From: Pseudomonas marginalis
Lineage (GTDB): Bacteria > Pseudomonadota > Gammaproteobacteria > Pseudomonadales > Pseudomonadaceae
Assembly: GCF_024169655.1 (NCBI RefSeq)
Contig: NZ_JALJWV010000001.1
Coordinates: 439,001 to 503,000, forward strand
Direction: 5' to 3'
DNA length: 64,000 nucleotides
A model generated the notes under the pieces. It was not told the DNA's origin, did not search any database, and was given only the letters and a program-made list of their open reading frames with translations. Below are positions 51,875 to 63,000 of this stretch, in pieces. Each line of letters opens with the position of its first letter. Position 1 is the first letter of the stretch. Made by a program: the position numbers and the translations under genes.

Positions 51875-53269
51875 ATGAACGATATTTCAGCTCCTGAGCA
51901 ATACGATCTGCAAACCGCTGCCCTGAAGGTGCCGCCGCATTCCATCGAGGCCGAACAGGCCGTGCTCGGTGGCTTGATGCTGGACAACAACGCCTGGGAA
52001 CGCGTGCTGGATCAAGTCTCGGACGGTGATTTCTATCGGCATGACCACCGCTTGATCTTCCGCGCGATTGCCCGGCTGGCCGACCAGAACTCACCGATCG
52101 ACGTGGTGACGCTGGCCGAGCAACTGGACAAGGAAGGCCAGACGTCACAAGTCGGCGGCCTGGGCTACCTGGGCGAGCTGGCGAAAAACACGCCGTCGGT
52201 TGCCAACATCAAGGCCTATGCGCAGATCGTCCGTGCGCGGGCCACGCTGCGGCAATTGATCGGTATCGCCACCGAGATCGCCGACAGTGCCTTCAACCCG
52301 GAAGGCCGCACGGCTGAAGAGATTCTCGACGAAGCCGAACGGCAGATTTTCCAGATCGCCGAAGCCCGCCCGAAAACCGGCGGTCCGGTCAGCGTCAACG
52401 ACCTGTTGACCAAGGCCATCGACCGGATCGATACCCTGTTCAACACCGACAACGCCATCACCGGCCTGTCCACCGGCTACACCGACCTCGATGGCATGAC
52501 CAGCGGCCTGCAACCGTCTGACCTGATCATCGTCGCCGGCCGTCCATCCATGGGTAAAACCACCTTTGCGATGAACCTGGTGGAGAACGCCGTACTGCGC
52601 AGCGACAAGGCCGTACTGGTCTACTCGCTGGAGATGCCAGGCGAATCGCTGATCATGCGGATGTTGTCGTCCCTGGGGCGTATCGACCAGACCAAGGTGC
52701 GTGCCGGTCGTCTGGAAGACGACGATTGGCCGCGCCTGACCTCGGCCGTCAACCTGCTCAACGACCGCAAGCTGTTTATCGATGACACCGCGGGTATCAG
52801 CCCCTCGGAAATGCGCGCACGTACCCGCCGCCTGGTGCGTGAGCACGGCGATATCGCCCTGATCATGATCGACTACCTGCAGTTGATGCAGATCCCGGGT
52901 TCCAGTGGCGACAGCCGCACCAACGAGATTTCCGAGATTTCCCGCTCGTTGAAAGCGTTGGCCAAGGAATTCAACTGCCCGGTGGTTGCCCTGTCGCAGC
53001 TCAACCGTTCCCTGGAGCAACGGCCGAACAAGCGCCCGATCAACTCCGACTTGCGGGAATCCGGAGCGATCGAGCAGGATGCTGACGTGATCATGTTCGT
53101 TTACCGCGACGAGGTGTATCACCCGGAAACCGAGCATAAGGGCATTGCTGAAATCATCATCGGTAAGCAGCGTAACGGCCCCATCGGCACCACGCGCCTG
53201 GCCTTTATCGGCAAATACACCCGTTTCGAAAACCTCGCGCCGGGCAGCTACAACTTCGACGACGAGTAA
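51875..53269 (+). CDS. dnaB: replicative DNA helicase
   Basis: Hexameric 5'-3' helicase of the replication fork. The 464-residue protein has the N-terminal scaffold domain (PPHSIEAEQAVLGGLMLDN) and a RecA-like motor: Walker A GRPSMGKTTFAMN, Walker B MIDYLQLM, and SQLNRSLEQRPNKRP. The ATG at 51875 is chosen. A GTG two codons upstream is possible, and neither has a strong ribosome site. No intein. Confidence 0.97.
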   Translation: MNDISAPEQYDLQTAALKVPPHSIEAEQAVLGGLMLDNNAWERVLDQVSDGDFYRHDHRLIFRAIARLADQNSPIDVVTLAEQLDKEGQTSQVGGLGYLGELAKNTPSVANIKAYAQIVRARATLRQLIGIATEIADSAFNPEGRTAEEILDEAERQIFQIAEARPKTGGPVSVNDLLTKAIDRIDTLFNTDNAITGLSTGYTDLDGMTSGLQPSDLIIVAGRPSMGKTTFAMNLVENAVLRSDKAVLVYSLEMPGESLIMRMLSSLGRIDQTKVRAGRLEDDDWPRLTSAVNLLNDRKLFIDDTAGISPSEMRARTRRLVREHGDIALIMIDYLQLMQIPGSSGDSRTNEISEISRSLKALAKEFNCPVVALSQLNRSLEQRPNKRPINSDLRESGAIEQDADVIMFVYRDEVYHPETEHKGIAEIIIGKQRNGPIGTTRLAFIGKYTRFENLAPGSYNFDDE

Positions 53270-53319
53270 AAAGCCCTTTTCTAATTCCTACTGCAAAGGT
53301 CGGAATTGGTTAAAATTTG

Positions 53320-53328
53320 TGCTATATT
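53320..53328 (+). promoter_or_regulatory. extended -10 promoter of the YgiQ-type gene
   Basis: TGC followed by TATATT (53323-53328) makes a good extended -10, 40 bases before the ATG. No clear -35 is seen. Confidence 0.4.
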
Positions 53329-53367
53329 CCGCGCCCGCGATTTTTCATCTCAACACCGGTCACCGTC

Positions 53368-55671
<2,304 letters not shown>

Positions 55672-55686
55672 TCGCAGCCTGAAGAT

Positions 55687-55717
55687 GCAAAACGCCAGCC
55701 TCGTGCTGGCGTTTTGC
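55687..55717. terminator. intrinsic terminator after the YgiQ-type gene
   Basis: GCAAAACGCCAGC (55687-55699) pairs perfectly with GCTGGCGTTTTGC (55705-55717), a 13-bp stem with a T-rich descending arm. Confidence 0.9.
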
Positions 55718-55764
55718 TTTCTAGCCGGTGGGGAGCCTGTTTGTTAAGGTGGCGCCCACTAAAT

Positions 55765-55861
55765 CGCCATCGGGAGCAAGTCGCACCGCCCCTCCCATAT
55801 TTGACCGAGTTCTAGAATGAGAATGCGATCAAATGTGGGAGGGGGCTTGCCCCCGATCGCG
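55765..55861. repeat. REP doublet with a variant left unit
   Basis: The left unit (55765-55803) reads CGCCATCGGGAGCAAG then an inserted GTCGCACCGC-type segment before CCTCCCATATTT. The right unit (55832-55861) is a normal REP that ends 38 bases before the next start codon. The same inserted arm occurs at 63429-63473 and nowhere else in the window. Confidence 0.85.
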
Positions 55862-55899
55862 TCAGTCCAGTCCCCAACTTTTCAAGGAAGAACACCCCC

Positions 55900-56826
55900 A
55901 TGAGCAACCCCCTGCTCAACATCGGCATGGACTCCAACCGCTCGCAGTTCATGGCGCGCCAGCGCATCGAGAGTGAAGTCAACCTGCCCCGGTTGTTTGC
56001 CATCATCGACGCCGACCCTGGCATCGTCGGCGCGGGCGTGGTGTATATCGACGCCGACTTCAACGTCGTGACCCTGCGCGAGTTCAAGCCGATCTGCAGC
56101 ATTCGACCCAAGCGCATCATTGTGCGCGAAGCGCAGAAATACATCGCCCCGGCACAGTTCGCCGACCAAGTGCTGAACAACCCGCGCGAATCGCGATTGG
56201 TGAGTGAAGCCTTCAACACCACCTTGTCCTGCGGCGGCGCGGTCATTGGCTGGCTGGTGGTGTTGAGCGGCACCATCGCCATCCCGTTTACCGCCGGCGC
56301 CAGCACGGTCGTGACGGCCATCGGCTATACCGCCGCCTCGGCCAGCACCGTGTCGTGCCTGGTCGGTGGGTTCCGTACACGCAACGAAATCGTCAACCCG
56401 GCGATGAACGATTACCTGGATAACGAAGAGTGGTACCAAGCGGCGACCAAAATCCTCGACGGTGCCGCCTTGGTCGGCGTGGGCGCATCGGCGCTGACGA
56501 CAGTCAAGCTGGTCAACGTCACCCGCGCGGCCACTGGCAAAAGCATGCGTCAGGTGCTGAAAGGTCTGAACGGGCAGGAGCGTGAGAAACTCACCAAAGA
56601 GCTGCTGAAAGTGGCGGACCCGCAAATGTCGAACAAGATGCGCAAGCTGCTGCAACTGAGCGGCGAGTTGCCCAAACGCTTTACGCCGACCCAGCTCAAG
56701 CACGCCACCTACGTCCAATTGGGCGATGCCTTCAGTGCGGGGCTGAGCGTCTGGGGCTTGAAGCGTTCGGATAACTACAAACAGGCCAAGACCTTCGCGA
56801 TTGGCTTGTACGAAGAGGCCGAGTGA
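55900..56826 (+). CDS. unrecognised protein, candidate Hcp-linked effector A
   Basis: I do not recognise this 308-residue protein as a characterised family. Visible features are an N-terminal soluble part with IDADPGIVGAGVVYID and LREFKPICSI and a Gly/Ala/Ser-rich hydrophobic core at about 111-157. A second hydrophobic segment lies at about 186-206, and the C-terminal half is basic and helical (QVLKGLNGQEREKLTKELL). No signal peptide, PAAR, Rhs or MIX motif, and no SGGxDS loop, so 'NAD synthetase' would be unjustified. A full-length paralogue lies at 57958, across hcp. It overlaps the next gene by ATGA. Hcp-dependent membrane toxin is an inference. Confidence 0.6.
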   Translation: MSNPLLNIGMDSNRSQFMARQRIESEVNLPRLFAIIDADPGIVGAGVVYIDADFNVVTLREFKPICSIRPKRIIVREAQKYIAPAQFADQVLNNPRESRLVSEAFNTTLSCGGAVIGWLVVLSGTIAIPFTAGASTVVTAIGYTAASASTVSCLVGGFRTRNEIVNPAMNDYLDNEEWYQAATKILDGAALVGVGASALTTVKLVNVTRAATGKSMRQVLKGLNGQEREKLTKELLKVADPQMSNKMRKLLQLSGELPKRFTPTQLKHATYVQLGDAFSAGLSVWGLKRSDNYKQAKTFAIGLYEEAE

Positions 56827-57266
56827 TGAATGGTATTCCGTCGTTGAAACCGTTTTTGCTGGAACATTTTCCCGCGTTCATCGGCGTGATTCTCGCCGGT
56901 TGTCTCGGCGGTTCGGCGGCGATTTCCCTGGCGGCCAGCACCTATTTTGCCGACGTGCCCATGGCAACCAATGCCACTGTGTCCTGGTTCGTGGTGATAG
57001 CTGCTGCACTGTTCGTGGCCAACAGCAACTTCCTGGTGGTGCGCGGCCGAGCCTGGGCCGTGTGGGGGATGGTGGCGTTTTTTGCGGCGTGTCTGCTGGT
57101 GGTCCTGCCAACGCTGCACTACCGGCCGCACTGGTTTATCTACAGTGAAAGCCTGTTCTGGCCATTGCTCGGGTTGCTGCTGATCAACAGTAAGGGGTAT
57201 CGGTCGATGGTGAGCAAGTTGGTCGAAGTGCGGCGGTTGCGGGAGGCGGCCAAGGCCGGGCTGTAG
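56823..57266 (+). CDS. four-helix membrane protein, candidate immunity partner of effector A
   Basis: A 147-residue protein with hydrophobic segments at about 15-40, 52-72, 78-96 and 103-120 and a basic C-terminal helix. It is homologous to the duplicated 164-residue proteins at 58869 and 59367: shared pattern PFLLxxFPxFIGVI near the start, then WGM, ACLLV, FIYxE and FWPxLGLLL, and SK/R/E residues at the end. The ATG overlaps the upstream stop, so it is co-translated. A role in protecting the producer is inferred from this pairing only. Confidence 0.6.
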   Translation: MMNGIPSLKPFLLEHFPAFIGVILAGCLGGSAAISLAASTYFADVPMATNATVSWFVVIAAALFVANSNFLVVRGRAWAVWGMVAFFAACLLVVLPTLHYRPHWFIYSESLFWPLLGLLLINSKGYRSMVSKLVEVRRLREAAKAGL

Positions 57267-57281
57267 CCTCGGCGCGCGGTT

Positions 57282-57770
57282 TCAGACTTTGACGTTCTGG
57301 CGAATGTTCCAGCCGTATTTGACGGCGCCGCCGTCCTTGCCGCCGTCGGATTTTTGCGGCTGGTAGCTGACTTCGACCGTGGCGAAGTTCAGGGCTATCA
57401 CCTCAGTCAGTACGTCGCTGCTGGTCACCGCGTCGGTTTGGTAGGACGTGACCATGACTTCCTTCAACGTGATCACCAGATACTCCACGGCACTGCTGCC
57501 GCCGGCCTTGCGCACCACTAACCGCGCCTCCGGGTAATGCTTGCCGGTGGAGCAGGCCATCATCAGGTTGGGTGAAGACTTGTCCATGACCTTGGAGATG
57601 GACAGGTTTTCAATATTGACCTTGCCGGCACCGCCGCCGCTACCGGTATGCATGGAACCGGTCTGGGACATGCCCCAGCCCCATCGGCTGATCTCGATTT
57701 CGTCGCGATGGGCCTGGTCTTTGGACTCGCCCTTGATGTCCCCCAACTTCAAAAACATGTCAGTTGCCAT
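57282..57770 (-). CDS. hcp: type VI secretion system tube protein Hcp
   Basis: Forms hexameric rings that stack into the T6SS inner tube and carry small effectors. The 162-residue protein closely resembles Pseudomonas Hcp1: MATDMFLKLGDIKGESKD, WGWGMSQTGSMHTGSGGGAGK and PVKYGWNIRQNV-type C terminus (VKYGWNIRQNVKV). The ATG has GGGAGCGACA upstream; a longer frame to 57998 is not supported. No other T6SS core gene is in the window, so this is an orphan hcp. It faces away from the flanking gene sets and ends 15 bases from the left one. Confidence 0.96.
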   Translation of the reverse strand: MATDMFLKLGDIKGESKDQAHRDEIEISRWGWGMSQTGSMHTGSGGGAGKVNIENLSISKVMDKSSPNLMMACSTGKHYPEARLVVRKAGGSSAVEYLVITLKEVMVTSYQTDAVTSSDVLTEVIALNFATVEVSYQPQKSDGGKDGGAVKYGWNIRQNVKV

Positions 57771-57834
57771 TGTCGCTCCCTGTTTTGGTGTGCGCCGGAA
57801 GTGGCGTGGGGCGTACTTTTTCTTATTCGGGATA

Positions 57835-57850
57835 TGGCTTACAAGGTGCT
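57835..57850 (+). promoter_or_regulatory. weak sigma-54-like site ahead of candidate effector B
   Basis: TGGCTTACAAGGTGCT has GG and GC at the -24/-12 spacing and matches 8 of 11 consensus positions. T6SS hcp and effector genes are often sigma-54 dependent, but this match could be chance. Confidence 0.25.
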
Positions 57851-57957
57851 GCATCACGATCAGGAAGTGCCTGTCCAGATAAAGCGAAACTTCTGACATT
57901 TTTCGGGGGGAGGCAGTCTTTACCCTCTGCGCTCTTGTGAACCTCAGGAGTAAAGGG

Positions 57958-58872
57958 ATGACTTCCAGCGTATTCAGAGACGGTTTCCTCAGTTCCAATT
58001 ACATGACGCGGCAGTGGTTGGAAAACAGTATTGATCTGCGCAAGTTATTTGCGGCGATTGATGCTGATCCGGCCATCGTCGGTGCCGGCGTGGTGTACCT
58101 CGACGCGCAGCTAAGGATAGTTGTGCTGCGTGAATTTCAGCCGATTTGCAGTATCGCGCCGAAGAATGTGATTTTGCGCGAGGCGCCCAGCTATGTCGGG
58201 CGGGTGGAGTTCGCTCGGCAACTGGCGAATGAACCGCGAGACTCGCAGGTGGCGTTTGAGGCGGTGAATACGGGGTTGGCGTGTACTTCGGCGGTGATTA
58301 GTTGGTTGGTGATAGCGGGTGGGTTAGGGTTGAGTCCGTTTACGTTTGGGACTACCGGCGTAGCGGCTGCGATTAGCGTCGTAGGCGCGTCAGCCAGCAC
58401 TGCTCAATGCTGGATTGGCATTCGCCGGACTAGAAATGAAATTAATGACCCTGCCCTTAACGACGCCATGGACAGCGATCAATGGCATCAGGCCTTAATG
58501 GCCGGGCTGGATGCGGCTTCGTTGTTAAGCGCTGGTACAGCAGCAATGTCGACAATCCGACTCGTCAATACGCTTAAAAAGACAACGGGGAAAAACACGC
58601 ACCAGGTACTCAAAGGCTTGAATCGGCAAGAACGGGTAAAGCTCACTAAGGAGTTACTGAGCATCAACCATCCGGAGATGACTCGAAAAATGATCAAACT
58701 CAAACAACTGGCTGGAGATATGCCCAAGCGCTACACCTCGGCAGAAGTAAGAAATGGGACCATCTTGCAGATGCTCGATGCCCTTGGCGCGGCGTTGGGA
58801 GTTGCTGGCAGCGTGCGGTCCGGGAACATCCGGATTATAGCGGTTGGGCTGTATGAGGATATATCAGAGTGA
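57958..58872 (+). CDS. unrecognised protein, candidate Hcp-linked effector B
   Basis: A 304-residue paralogue of the protein at 55900, alignable end to end with about half of positions identical by eye. Shared blocks are AIDADPxIVGAGVVY, LREFxPICSI, RTRNEI, QVLKGLNxQERxKLTKELL and a C-terminal GLYE. Hydrophobic core about 107-155. No signal peptide. The ATG at 57958 follows CAGGAGTAAAGG. Codon use shifts toward A/T in its second half, unlike effector A. It overlaps the next gene by GTGA. Function inferred from hcp and membrane-protein context only. Confidence 0.6.
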   Translation: MTSSVFRDGFLSSNYMTRQWLENSIDLRKLFAAIDADPAIVGAGVVYLDAQLRIVVLREFQPICSIAPKNVILREAPSYVGRVEFARQLANEPRDSQVAFEAVNTGLACTSAVISWLVIAGGLGLSPFTFGTTGVAAAISVVGASASTAQCWIGIRRTRNEINDPALNDAMDSDQWHQALMAGLDAASLLSAGTAAMSTIRLVNTLKKTTGKNTHQVLKGLNRQERVKLTKELLSINHPEMTRKMIKLKQLAGDMPKRYTSAEVRNGTILQMLDALGAALGVAGSVRSGNIRIIAVGLYEDISE

Positions 58873-59363
58873 GACTTCTCGGACGGAAACCTCTCATACC
58901 GATACGCCCTTTTCTTTTGCGCTACTTTCCTGTGTTTATCGGCGTAATTTTTTCGAGTCTTTTCGGCACTGCTACTCTTGTCGTGCTGGTGGAAAACTAT
59001 TATTTCCCATCGTTAACGAATGCTGCTGCTGAAAATATCGGGAGGGTGTTAGCTCTCTTTATCACGCTCTGCAATTTCATGATCGCCTACGGGCGACCTA
59101 AGTGGGTCTGGGGCATGTATGGCCTTTTCATCGCCTGCCTGTTGGTTGCTGTGCCAGGTTTTCATTTTTCACCGAACCCCTTCGTTTACGCTGAGTGCTT
59201 CTTTTGGCCGGTACTCGGCCTGCTGCTACTTCGCAGCAAACGCCACCGGGAAATGCGTGCCAAATGCGTAGAACTTCGCCATATGCGCGGGAAGGTAATG
59301 GTGGCCATTGAAAAGCGGCGTAAACACGAGCGCGCAATAATCAGAATAAAGAAATCGAGGTAA
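58869..59363 (+). CDS. small membrane protein, tandem copy 1 (candidate immunity)
   Basis: A 164-residue membrane protein starting with GTG that overlaps the end of effector B (GTGA), so it is translationally coupled. Predicted helices lie at about 15-41, 58-74, 80-97 and 107-121, followed by a long basic tail (many Arg/Lys, about 122-164). It is homologous to the 147-residue protein at 56823 and differs at 13 positions from copy 2. GC content is lower than in neighbouring core genes. Confidence 0.6.
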   Translation: MRLLGRKPLIPIRPFLLRYFPVFIGVIFSSLFGTATLVVLVENYYFPSLTNAAAENIGRVLALFITLCNFMIAYGRPKWVWGMYGLFIACLLVAVPGFHFSPNPFVYAECFFWPVLGLLLLRSKRHREMRAKCVELRHMRGKVMVAIEKRRKHERAIIRIKKSR

Positions 59364-59366
59364 TGA

Positions 59367-59861
59367 GTGAGACTTCTCGGACGGAAACCTCTCATACCGA
59401 TACGCCCTTTTCTTTTGCGCTACTTTCCTGTGTTTATCGGCGTAATTTTTTCGGGTATTTTCGGCGGTGCCACTCTTGTCGTGCTGGTGGAAAACTATTA
59501 TTTACCATCGTTATCGAACGCTGCGGCTGAAAATGCCTGCGTGGCGTTAGCTCTCTTTATCACCCTCTGCAATTTCATGATCGCCTCCGGGCGCCCGAAA
59601 TGGGCCTGGGGCATGTATGGCCTTTTCATCGCCTGCCTGTTGGTCGCTGTGCCAGGTTTTCATTTTTCACCGAACCCATTCATTTACGCCGAATGCTTCT
59701 TTTGGCCGGTACTCGGCCTGCTGCTGCTTCGCAGCAAACGCCACCGGGAAATGCGTGCCAAATGCGTAGAACTTCGCCACATGCGCGGAAAGGTAATGGT
59801 TGCCATTGAAAAACGGCGCAAACACGAGCGCGCAATAATCAGAATAAAAAAACCGAGGTGA
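59367..59861 (+). CDS. small membrane protein, tandem copy 2 (candidate immunity)
   Basis: A 164-residue GTG-start duplicate, three bases after copy 1, preceded by GAGGTAAT as a ribosome site. Changes from copy 1 include S30G, L31I, T34G, F46L, T50S, and a block of four at 57-60 (IGRV to ACVA), plus Y74S, V80A, V106I and S163P. Ten of the 13 fall in residues 30-74, around the predicted first loop and second helix, while the tail is almost invariant. Both copies are intact. Confidence 0.6.
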   Translation: MRLLGRKPLIPIRPFLLRYFPVFIGVIFSGIFGGATLVVLVENYYLPSLSNAAAENACVALALFITLCNFMIASGRPKWAWGMYGLFIACLLVAVPGFHFSPNPFIYAECFFWPVLGLLLLRSKRHREMRAKCVELRHMRGKVMVAIEKRRKHERAIIRIKKPR

Positions 59862-59938
59862 TTCCCCACCCAGCCCCCACCAAACCGATACCGCCCCACC
59901 CACTCCCTGCCACAAATATGTGCAGCTCTTGCACCATC

Positions 59939-59965
59939 GCACCAACGTTGGCGCCGTTTTGGTGC
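59939..59965 (+). promoter_or_regulatory. NtrC-like upstream sites
   Basis: GCACCAACGTTGGCGC (59939-59954) and GCGCCGTTTTGGTGC (59951-59965) are imperfect versions of the GCACCA-N3-TGGTGC palindrome, with a further GCACCA at 59931. They lie about 45-80 bases ahead of a -24/-12 element. Confidence 0.4.
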
Positions 59966-60009
59966 TGTACTGCACCGGGTCTTACGATAAAGCGCAATGA
60001 CCGCCGCTC

Positions 60010-60025
60010 TGGCATAAGTCTTGCG
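60010..60025 (+). promoter_or_regulatory. sigma-54 promoter of the transglutaminase-like gene
   Basis: TGGCATAAGTCTTGCG matches the TGGCAC-N5-TTGCA element with GG and GC at the exact -24/-12 spacing. It ends 37 bases before the GTG start codon. Confidence 0.6.
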
Positions 60026-60062
60026 CGCGTTGTGTCCATGCCCTGGCTCGCAGGAGGCCGCC

Positions 60063-63000
60063 GTGTCGATTCATGTCGCGTTGCACCACGTTACGCATTA
60101 CCGCTACGACCGCGCTGTCGAACTCGGCCCACAGATCGTGCGTTTGCGCCCGGCGGCCCATAGCCGCACGCGGATTTTGTCCTACGCACTGAAAGTGCTG
60201 CCCGAGCAGCATTTCATCAATTGGCAGCAGGACCCCCAGGGCAATTACCTGGCGCGCCTGGTGTTCCCGGAAAAGACTGACGAACTGCGTATCGAAGTCG
60301 ACCTGGTCGCCGAGATGGCGGTGTTCAACCCGTTCGATTTTTTCCTTGAGCCCTACGCGGAAAAAATCCCGTTCCGCTACGCCGCCGACGAGCAGCGCGA
60401 GTTGGCGCCGTACCTGGAAACCTTGCCGCTGACGCCGAAGTTCGCCGCTTACCTGGCGGGTATCGACCGCACGCCGCTGCCGGCCGTGGATTTTCTGGTG
60501 GGCCTCAACCAGCGCCTGGCCGCCGATATCGGTTACCTGATCCGCATGGAACCCGGCGTGCAGACCCCGGAATTCACCCTGGAAAATGCCTCCGGCTCGT
60601 GCCGCGATTCGGCTTGGCTGCTGGTGCAATTGCTGCGCAACCTGGGGCTGGCGGCGCGGTTTGTCTCCGGTTATCTGATCCAGCTCACCGCCGACGTCAA
60701 AGCCCTCGATGGCCCGTCCGGCACCGAGGTGGACTTCACCGACCTGCACGCCTGGTGCGAAGTGTATTTGCCCGGCGCCGGCTGGATCGGCCTGGATGCC
60801 ACCTCCGGGTTGTTCGCCGGTGAAGGCCATATTCCGTTGGCCTGTAGTCCCGATCCATCGTCTGCCGCGCCGATCAGTGGCCTGGTGGAGCCGTGCGAGT
60901 GCGAATTCACCCACGAGATGTCGGTAGAGCGCATCTGGGAAGCGCCACGGGTGACCAAGCCCTACACCGAAGAACAATGGCTGGCGATTCAGGCCCTGGG
61001 TCGGCAGATCGATAGCGACCTGCTGGCGGACGACGTGCGCCTGACCATGGGCGGCGAGCCGACCTTCGTCTCCATCGACGACCCCGACGGCGCCGAGTGG
61101 AACACCGCTGCCCTGGGGCCGGACAAGCGTCGCCTGTCGGCCGAGCTGTTCCAGCGCATGCGCAAACACTACGCGCCCAAAGGTCTGGTGCATTTCGGCC
61201 AGGGCAAGTGGTACCCCGGCGAGCAACTGCCGCGCTGGTCGCTCAATTGTTACTGGCGCCGCGACGGCGAGCCGATTTGGCACAACAGCGCGTTGATCGC
61301 CGATGAGCAACAGGACTACGGCGCTGATGGCGTATTGGCCGGGCGTTTCCTGGCCAGCGTTGCCGAGCGCCTGAAGCTGCCGGCGCGGTTTGTATTCCCG
61401 GCCTTTGAGGACAACTTCTACTACCTGTGGCGCGAAGGCGCGCTGCCGCAAAACGTCACCGCCCTCGACCCGCGCCTGAGCGATGAGTTGGAACGCGAGC
61501 GCCTGCGCAAAGTGTTCAGCCAGGGCCTGGATAAAATCATCGGCCAGGTGCTGCCGCTGGCGCGCACTGCCGCCAATGACCGCTGGCAGAGTGGGCGCTG
61601 GTACCTGCGCGACAATCACTGCCGACTGGTGCCGGGGGATTCGCCGCTGGGTTATCGCCTGCCGCTGGCCTCGCAGCCCTGGGTGACGGCGGCGGAATAC
61701 CCGTTTGTCCATCCGACCGACCCCAATCAGGACTTGCCCGAGCTGCCGAGCACAGCGCAATTGCAACGCCATGGCGAACCGGCGCCGAGCGCCGAACGCC
61801 TGCCGAAGATCGACGAGTCCGCCGACTGGCTGACCCGCACCGCGCTGTGCGCCGAAGCGCGCGAAGGCCGCCTGTATCTGTTCATGCCGCCGCTGGAGCG
61901 CGTCGAGGACTACCTGGAGCTGGTGGCCGCCATCGAAGCCACCGCTGAAGAACTGCACTGCCCGGTGCTGCTGGAGGGCTACGAGCCGCCGGCGGATTAC
62001 CGTCTGAGCAACTTCCGGGTCACGCCCGACCCTGGTGTGATCGAGGTCAACGTGCAGCCGTCCGCCACCTGGGACGAGTTGGTGGAGCGCACCGAGTTCC
62101 TCTACGAAGAGGCGCGGCAAACCCGCCTGACCACCGAAAAGTTCATGATCGACGGGCGCCACACCGGCACCGGCGGCGGTAACCACTTCGTGCTGGGCGG
62201 CGCGACACCCAAGGACTCACCGTTCCTGCGGCGCCCCGATCTGCTGCGCAGCTTGATCAGCTACTGGCACAACCATCCGTCGTTGTCCTACCTGTTTTCC
62301 GGCTTGTTCATCGGCCCGACGTCCCAGGCGCCCAGGGTCGATGAAGCCCGTAACGATGCGCTGTATGAGCTGGAAATCGCCTTCGCGCAAATGCCCGCGC
62401 CTGGCGAAGAATGCCCGCCGTGGTTGGTCGACCGGCTGTTGCGCAATCTGCTGATCGACGTGACCGGCAACACCCATCGCGCCGAATTTTGCGTCGACAA
62501 GCTCTACTCCCCCGATGGCGCCACCGGGCGCCTGGGCCTGCTGGAGTTGCGCGCCTTTGAAATGCCGCCCCATGCACGCATGAGCCTGACCCAGCAATTG
62601 CTGCTGCGCGCGTTGGTGGCACGCTTCTGGCGCGAGCCGTATGCGCCGCCGAAACTGGCGCGCTGGGGCACCGAGTTGCATGACCGCTTCCTGTTGCCGC
62701 ACTTCATCGAGCAGGATTTTGCCGATGTGATCGTCGAACTCAACGCCGCCGGCTACCCGCTGCGCGCCGAATGGTTTGCCGCGCACCTGGAATTCCGCTT
62801 TCCCAAAGTCGGCGACTACGCCGTCAGCGGCATTGAACTGGAACTGCGCCAGGCCCTGGAGCCCTGGCATGTGCTGGGCGAGGAGGGCGCGGTCGGCGGC
62901 ACGGTGCGCTATGTGGATTCGTCCCTGGAGCGTCTGCAGGTGAAATTGAGCGGGCTGCCGCCGCAGCGCTATTTGCTGACCTGCAACGGTATCCCGGTGC

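Larger units (their letters stand above)
58867..59862 (+). repeat. tandem direct duplication, 498-bp unit
   Basis: Unit 1 (58867-59364) and unit 2 (59365-59862) each hold one complete small membrane-protein gene. The first ~85 bases and most of the 3' half are identical or nearly so. Differences concentrate in the middle-left part, corresponding to residues 30-60. Confidence 0.95.

Noticed and set aside
55900..56826. Calling the 308-residue protein an NAD synthetase
   Set aside because: No SGGxDS PP-loop or other synthetase motif is visible, and the hydrophobic core argues against it.
59982..62186. 734-codon minus-strand frame opposite the transglutaminase-like gene
   Set aside because: Shadow frame. 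The plus strand has catalytic triad motifs and a good ribosome site.
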